Of a stretch of 64,000 bases of DNA, positions 59,015-64,000 are shown one piece after another. Positions within the stretch are counted from its first letter, which is position 1. Every line of letters starts with the position of its first letter. Source of the DNA: Loxodes magnus (Eukaryota > Ciliophora > Karyorelictea > Loxodida > Loxodidae); NCBI GenBank assembly GCA_946699065.1, contig CAMPDV010000241.1:310001-374000 (forward strand). Reading direction: 5' to 3'. A model generated the notes under the pieces. It had not been told where the DNA came from and ran no database searches. It saw only the letters and a program-made list of their open reading frames with translations. Position numbers and translations under genes: made by a program.

Positions 59015-59790
59015 ATGGAAAATTACATGTAAAAAATCTCTTCTCAAAAGGAATCATCTTAGTCAATTTACGTCTAAAAAAATACTTTAAGGACTCCAAG
59101 TCATGCAATTAGTAAATTTTAAACTTTTAAGAACTGTATAAGAACTCGAAAGAAAATCTTATCATCTGATGATTAATTCATAAGAAAAAAAATTGAAAAT
59201 AAATAGTTAGAAATTATCAGATTAGAAGAATTAGAAAAAAAATTAATCAATTCGCAGAGTTAATTGAAAGCCTATTACTGCAAAAAATGTAGATGAATGA
59301 TCCGATGGATGTAGAGCGACAGCCTACAATAAATTAAATTTCCTATTTGAAAATAATGAGATGTTGATATTGTAAACGACCTAGGCACAAAGTTAGAAGC
59401 TGCTTACCATTATTACGAAAATAAAAGCAAATAGTAGAAAACTAAAAGGAAAATATTTTCAAGATATATTGCAATCTAGAAGGTAAATTATACAGGAAAA
59501 AAAACTCTAGTTAACAAAGAATATAAAAACATATAGCATGCAATTAACGAATTTAAGAAGAAATGAGAGAGAATAGATCTATCATAAACTCTCAGAAAAA
59601 ATAGTCTAAAAATCTATAGAAAGTATGATATGAAAAATTCAAGAAAATTCGAAGTTCTTTTTATAAACATTTAACGTATGAATGTAATTAAACAACCAAA
59701 AAGCAATCAAGTAAATTAATTTATTCAATTCACATCTATGAATAAACTGAATCGCTAATTTCTAAAAGCTTTTTGATTATATAAATTATA
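59015..59790 (+). CDS. Gag-like ORF1 protein with intact CCHC knuckle (family II)
   Basis: ATG 59015 opens a frame with 'MENYMQKISSQKESS'. After one frame change near 59200-59260 the main frame reads a helix ('LEELEKKINQFAELIE'), 'MNDPMDVERQ', and the knuckle at 59362-59403 C-WY-C-KRPR-H-KVRS-C, a perfect CX2CX4HX4C with W as TGA. A long basic C-terminus follows ('ENIFKIYCNLEGKLYRKK'). It is the best preserved family II member; sisters at 26748 and 35450. A (TAA)n run sits just upstream of the start at about 59000. Confidence 0.65.
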
Positions 59791-60320
59791 GACGTGACTT
59801 AAATAAAATTTGTGATCTTTTTTTAAAAGATTATTCATAAAATATTATTATCAGATATAATAAATTTTAAAGAAAAAAAGTTACTTAATAAAATAGTATT
59901 TATTAATAGATAATATTAAAAGAAATTAAAAATTTTGTATTAACACGTTAGTCTTCATTGAAAAAATAATCTTTAAAGATAAAAAATTTTAGTCATTATT
60001 TATAAAAAGATTTCCATATAATATTAAAACAAATAAAGTTAAATCTTGAAAAAATTAAATCTATGTTAAAGTTATCACGTTGAACAATAAAAAAAAGAAA
60101 ATAAAAAAAAGTAATAATAGAATTAAAAAATAAAAATATTCATTCTTTTATTCTATAATTTAAAAATAAAAGAAAAAAAAAATAGAAAAAAAAATTCAAT
60201 ATAAAAATAATCGAAATAAATTTAAATCTCGAAAAAAAATTAAAAATAAAAAAAAAATTTATAAAAATAAGATAAAATTAATCTTACTGAAGAAATTAAT
60301 AGAAATGAAAGTTAAATAAA
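59791..60320. other. A-rich stretch, no gene
   Basis: Low-complexity A-rich sequence leading to the tandem array. No coding signal. Confidence 0.6.
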
Positions 60321-60489
60321 CTGGAAATATTCTGAGATTAAATGTGCAAATTTATTTTTGACCAAAATCTTAAATAAATGTTATTTTTAGAGCATTTTAA
60401 ATAGTATATGAACTTATAAGTTTATAGCAACTACTAAAATGACTAAGTTTGCTCTTTTTTAAAATCATATGAAATTATTTTGCACTAAA

Positions 60490-60545
60490 AATATTCAGTG
60501 GTTAGAATATTCTACTCGAAAGTCCCGAGTTCAAATCCTGATATT
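60490..60545 (+). ncRNA. tRNA-like segment in each 497-bp unit (first unit given)
   Basis: D-arm-like TTCAGTGGTTAGAATAT and T-arm-like CCCGAGTTCAAATCCTG, enclosed by pairing ends AATAT/ATATT. It resembles a Glu/Gly-type tRNA with the anticodon arm mostly lost; only about 56 nt. A- and B-box-like Pol III elements remain. Repeats every 497 bp. Confidence 0.55.
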
Positions 60546-60565
60546 ATCTTTTTATTAAATAAAAA

Positions 60566-60620
60566 CGCACAACGTGGGGCTCGAACCCTCGAGTCTAAGT
60601 GGGCTGATTCTATATAACTC
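60566..60620 (-). ncRNA. tRNA 3' half in each 497-bp unit (first unit given)
   Basis: On the minus strand: anticodon-stem-like 'cagcccac', variable 'ttagactc', T arm GAGGG-TTCGAGC-CCCAC, acceptor strand GTTGTGC, discriminator G and then T4. The matching 5' acceptor GCACAAC was not found within about 150 bp upstream, so it is truncated or carries an unusual intron. The B box GGTTCGAGCCC is perfect. Confidence 0.55.
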
Positions 60621-60631
60621 ATCTTTACTTT

Positions 60632-60862
60632 TTATTTATTCTCAATTTTAGAGTAAATATAGGGTACGTTTTTTTCGAACCTAGAAACTAATAACTCTTT
60701 TACAAGTATATTCACACTAAATTGTATGAACCAGTTTTTATAACTTAATTTACACACATCGTTACATTCTATGAGAAAACGGGCCATAAAGATGTGCTTA
60801 ACTATATGGAAGTATGACTGGAAATATTCTGAGATTAAATGTGCAAATTTATTTTTGACCAA
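60632..60862 (-). CDS. Repeat-borne open frame, 76 codons (one per unit)
   Basis: ATG to TAA on the minus strand ('MVKNKFAHLISEYFQSYF...'); under the TAA=Gln code it would read on past this end into the tRNA-like part. Composition is protein-like, but all copies are identical so selection cannot be judged. No family recognised. The tRNA-like parts are the stronger signal of the unit. Confidence 0.2.
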   Translation of the reverse strand: MVKNKFAHLISEYFQSYFHIVKHIFMARFLIECNDVCKLSYKNWFIQFSVNILVKELLVSRFEKNVPYIYSKIENK

Positions 60863-63800
60863 AATCTTAAATAAATGTTATTTTTAGAGCATTTTAAATA
60901 GTATATGAACTTATAAGTTTATAGCAACTACTAAAATGACTAAGTTTGCTCTTTTTTAAAATCATATGAAATTATTTTGCACTAAAAATATTCAGTGGTT
61001 AGAATATTCTACTCGAAAGTCCCGAGTTCAAATCCTGATATTATCTTTTTATTAAATAAAAACGCACAACGTGGGGCTCGAACCCTCGAGTCTAAGTGGG
61101 CTGATTCTATATAACTCATCTTTACTTTTTATTTATTCTCAATTTTAGAGTAAATATAGGGTACGTTTTTTTCGAACCTAGAAACTAATAACTCTTTTAC
61201 AAGTATATTCACACTAAATTGTATGAACCAGTTTTTATAACTTAATTTACACACATCGTTACATTCTATGAGAAAACGGGCCATAAAGATGTGCTTAACT
61301 ATATGGAAGTATGACTGGAAATATTCTGAGATTAAATGTGCAAATTTATTTTTGACCAAAATCTTAAATAAATGTTATTTTTAGAGCATTTTAAATAGTA
61401 TATGAACTTATAAGTTTATAGCAACTACTAAAATGACTAAGTTTGCTCTTTTTTAAAATCATATGAAATTATTTTGCACTAAAAATATTCAGTGGTTAGA
61501 ATATTCTACTCGAAAGTCCCGAGTTCAAATCCTGATATTATCTTTTTATTAAATAAAAACGCACAACGTGGGGCTCGAACCCTCGAGTCTAAGTGGGCTG
61601 ATTCTATATAACTCATCTTTACTTTTTATTTATTCTCAATTTTAGAGTAAATATAGGGTACGTTTTTTTCGAACCTAGAAACTAATAACTCTTTTACAAG
61701 TATATTCACACTAAATTGTATGAACCAGTTTTTATAACTTAATTTACACACATCGTTACATTCTATGAGAAAACGGGCCATAAAGATGTGCTTAACTATA
61801 TGGAAGTATGACTGGAAATATTCTGAGATTAAATGTGCAAATTTATTTTTGACCAAAATCTTAAATAAATGTTATTTTTAGAGCATTTTAAATAGTATAT
61901 GAACTTATAAGTTTATAGCAACTACTAAAATGACTAAGTTTGCTCTTTTTTAAAATCATATGAAATTATTTTGCACTAAAAATATTCAGTGGTTAGAATA
62001 TTCTACTCGAAAGTCCCGAGTTCAAATCCTGATATTATCTTTTTATTAAATAAAAACGCACAACGTGGGGCTCGAACCCTCGAGTCTAAGTGGGCTGATT
62101 CTATATAACTCATCTTTACTTTTTATTTATTCTCAATTTTAGAGTAAATATAGGGTACGTTTTTTTCGAACCTAGAAACTAATAACTCTTTTACAAGTAT
62201 ATTCACACTAAATTGTATGAACCAGTTTTTATAACTTAATTTACACACATCGTTACATTCTATGAGAAAACGGGCCATAAAGATGTGCTTAACTATATGG
62301 AAGTATGACTGGAAATATTCTGAGATTAAATGTGCAAATTTATTTTTGACCAAAATCTTAAATAAATGTTATTTTTAGAGCATTTTAAATAGTATATGAA
62401 CTTATAAGTTTATAGCAACTACTAAAATGACTAAGTTTGCTCTTTTTTAAAATCATATGAAATTATTTTGCACTAAAAATATTCAGTGGTTAGAATATTC
62501 TACTCGAAAGTCCCGAGTTCAAATCCTGATATTATCTTTTTATTAAATAAAAACGCACAACGTGGGGCTCGAACCCTCGAGTCTAAGTGGGCTGATTCTA
62601 TATAACTCATCTTTACTTTTTATTTATTCTCAATTTTAGAGTAAATATAGGGTACGTTTTTTTCGAACCTAGAAACTAATAACTCTTTTACAAGTATATT
62701 CACACTAAATTGTATGAACCAGTTTTTATAACTTAATTTACACACATCGTTACATTCTATGAGAAAACGGGCCATAAAGATGTGCTTAACTATATGGAAG
62801 TATGACTGGAAATATTCTGAGATTAAATGTGCAAATTTATTTTTGACCAAAATCTTAAATAAATGTTATTTTTAGAGCATTTTAAATAGTATATGAACTT
62901 ATAAGTTTATAGCAACTACTAAAATGACTAAGTTTGCTCTTTTTTAAAATCATATGAAATTATTTTGCACTAAAAATATTCAGTGGTTAGAATATTCTAC
63001 TCGAAAGTCCCGAGTTCAAATCCTGATATTATCTTTTTATTAAATAAAAACGCACAACGTGGGGCTCGAACCCTCGAGTCTAAGTGGGCTGATTCTATAT
63101 AACTCATCTTTACTTTTTATTTATTCTCAATTTTAGAGTAAATATAGGGTACGTTTTTTTCGAACCTAGAAACTAATAACTCTTTTACAAGTATATTCAC
63201 ACTAAATTGTATGAACCAGTTTTTATAACTTAATTTACACACATCGTTACATTCTATGAGAAAACGGGCCATAAAGATGTGCTTAACTATATGGAAGTAT
63301 GACTGGAAATATTCTGAGATTAAATGTGCAAATTTATTTTTGACCAAAATCTTAAATAAATGTTATTTTTAGAGCATTTTAAATAGTATATGAACTTATA
63401 AGTTTATAGCAACTACTAAAATGACTAAGTTTGCTCTTTTTTAAAATCATATGAAATTATTTTGCACTAAAAATATTCAGTGGTTAGAATATTCTACTCG
63501 AAAGTCCCGAGTTCAAATCCTGATATTATCTTTTTATTAAATAAAAACGCACAACGTGGGGCTCGAACCCTCGAGTCTAAGTGGGCTGATTCTATATAAC
63601 TCATCTTTACTTTTTATTTATTCTCAATTTTAGAGTAAATATAGGGTACGTTTTTTTCGAACCTAGAAACTAATAACTCTTTTACAAGTATATTCACACT
63701 AAATTGTATGAACCAGTTTTTATAACTTAATTTACACACATCGTTACATTCTATGAGAAAACGGGCCATAAAGATGTGCTTAACTATATGGAAGTATGAC

Positions 63801-64000
63801 TGGAAATATTCTGAGATTAAATGTGCAAATTTATTTTTGACCAAAATCTTAAATAAATGTTATTTTTAGAGCATTTTAAATAGTATATGAACTTATAAGT
63901 TTATAGCAACTACTAAAATGACTAAGTTTGCTCTTTTTTAAAATCATATGAAATTATTTTGCACTAAAAATATTCAGTGGTTAGAATATTCTACTCGAAA

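Larger units (their letters stand above)
60321..64000. repeat. 497-bp tandem array, at least 7.4 copies, running off the window
   Basis: The unit begins with 'ctggaaatattctgag' at 60321 and recurs at 60818, 61315 and so on every 497 bp with no difference that I can find by eye. Each unit holds a plus-strand tRNA-like segment, a minus-strand tRNA 3' half and a minus-strand open frame. The left border is sharp against A-rich DNA. Perfect identity means recent amplification or homogenisation, or an assembly repeat. Confidence 0.98.

Overview
The window is extremely AT-rich nuclear DNA from a ciliate-type eukaryote. TAA and TAG must be read as glutamine. TGA is read as tryptophan at positions where tryptophan is conserved: WD40 'VWSF' and 'DQKWIV', Rab 'KIWNSKG', and the 'HLW' position of several diverged CCHC zinc knuckles. 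Only a few ciliate lineages combine these reassignments (karyorelict and Condylostoma-type codes, with TGA both Trp and a context-dependent stop), so such a ciliate is the best guess. Because TGA is the only possible stop, long open frames appear almost everywhere. I therefore relied on motifs and on homology between copies inside the window, not on ORF length.

Most recognisable genes are broken or degenerate. Two REJ/polycystin-1-like copies (461-2342 and 17006-19850) share a 1.27 kb duplication. There is a Rab-like GTPase (about 37165-37740), a TKL-like kinase remnant (40205-40850), a WD40 fragment (41690-41930) and a fatty acid hydroxylase family gene (54690-55475). Frame breaks are frequent. 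They could be pseudogene decay in germline-limited DNA, tiny introns, or indel errors in the assembly. The cleanest long reading frame is an unrecognised 431-codon gene on the minus strand (52535-53830) that ends in a cluster of three TGA codons.

A dispersed retroelement family dominates the rest. At least a dozen gag-like ORF1 copies share coiled coils, a 'PMDVE'-type motif and a CCHC knuckle of exactly 42 bp. Three copies end in a short 3' stem-loop followed by (TTA)n. Two reverse-transcriptase fragments of non-LTR type lie at 33722-34250 and 41940-44060.

Non-coding structure includes a 5.2 kb satellite of 28-bp units (9044-14262), each holding an 18-bp dyad and reading on the minus strand like a minimal intron. 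A 497-bp perfect tandem array (60321-64000 and beyond) carries two opposed tRNA-like segments per unit. There are tRNA-Asn(GTT) and tRNA-Lys(TTT) genes. A GC-rich structured RNA insert (45585-45898) is bounded by 16-bp direct repeats and has a T6 terminator. Large AT-rich stretches (3.4-4.8, 5.6-9.0, 20-25.3, 27.5-32.3, 45.9-49.8, 51.3-52.2, 55.5-56.9 kb) hold nothing I can assign.
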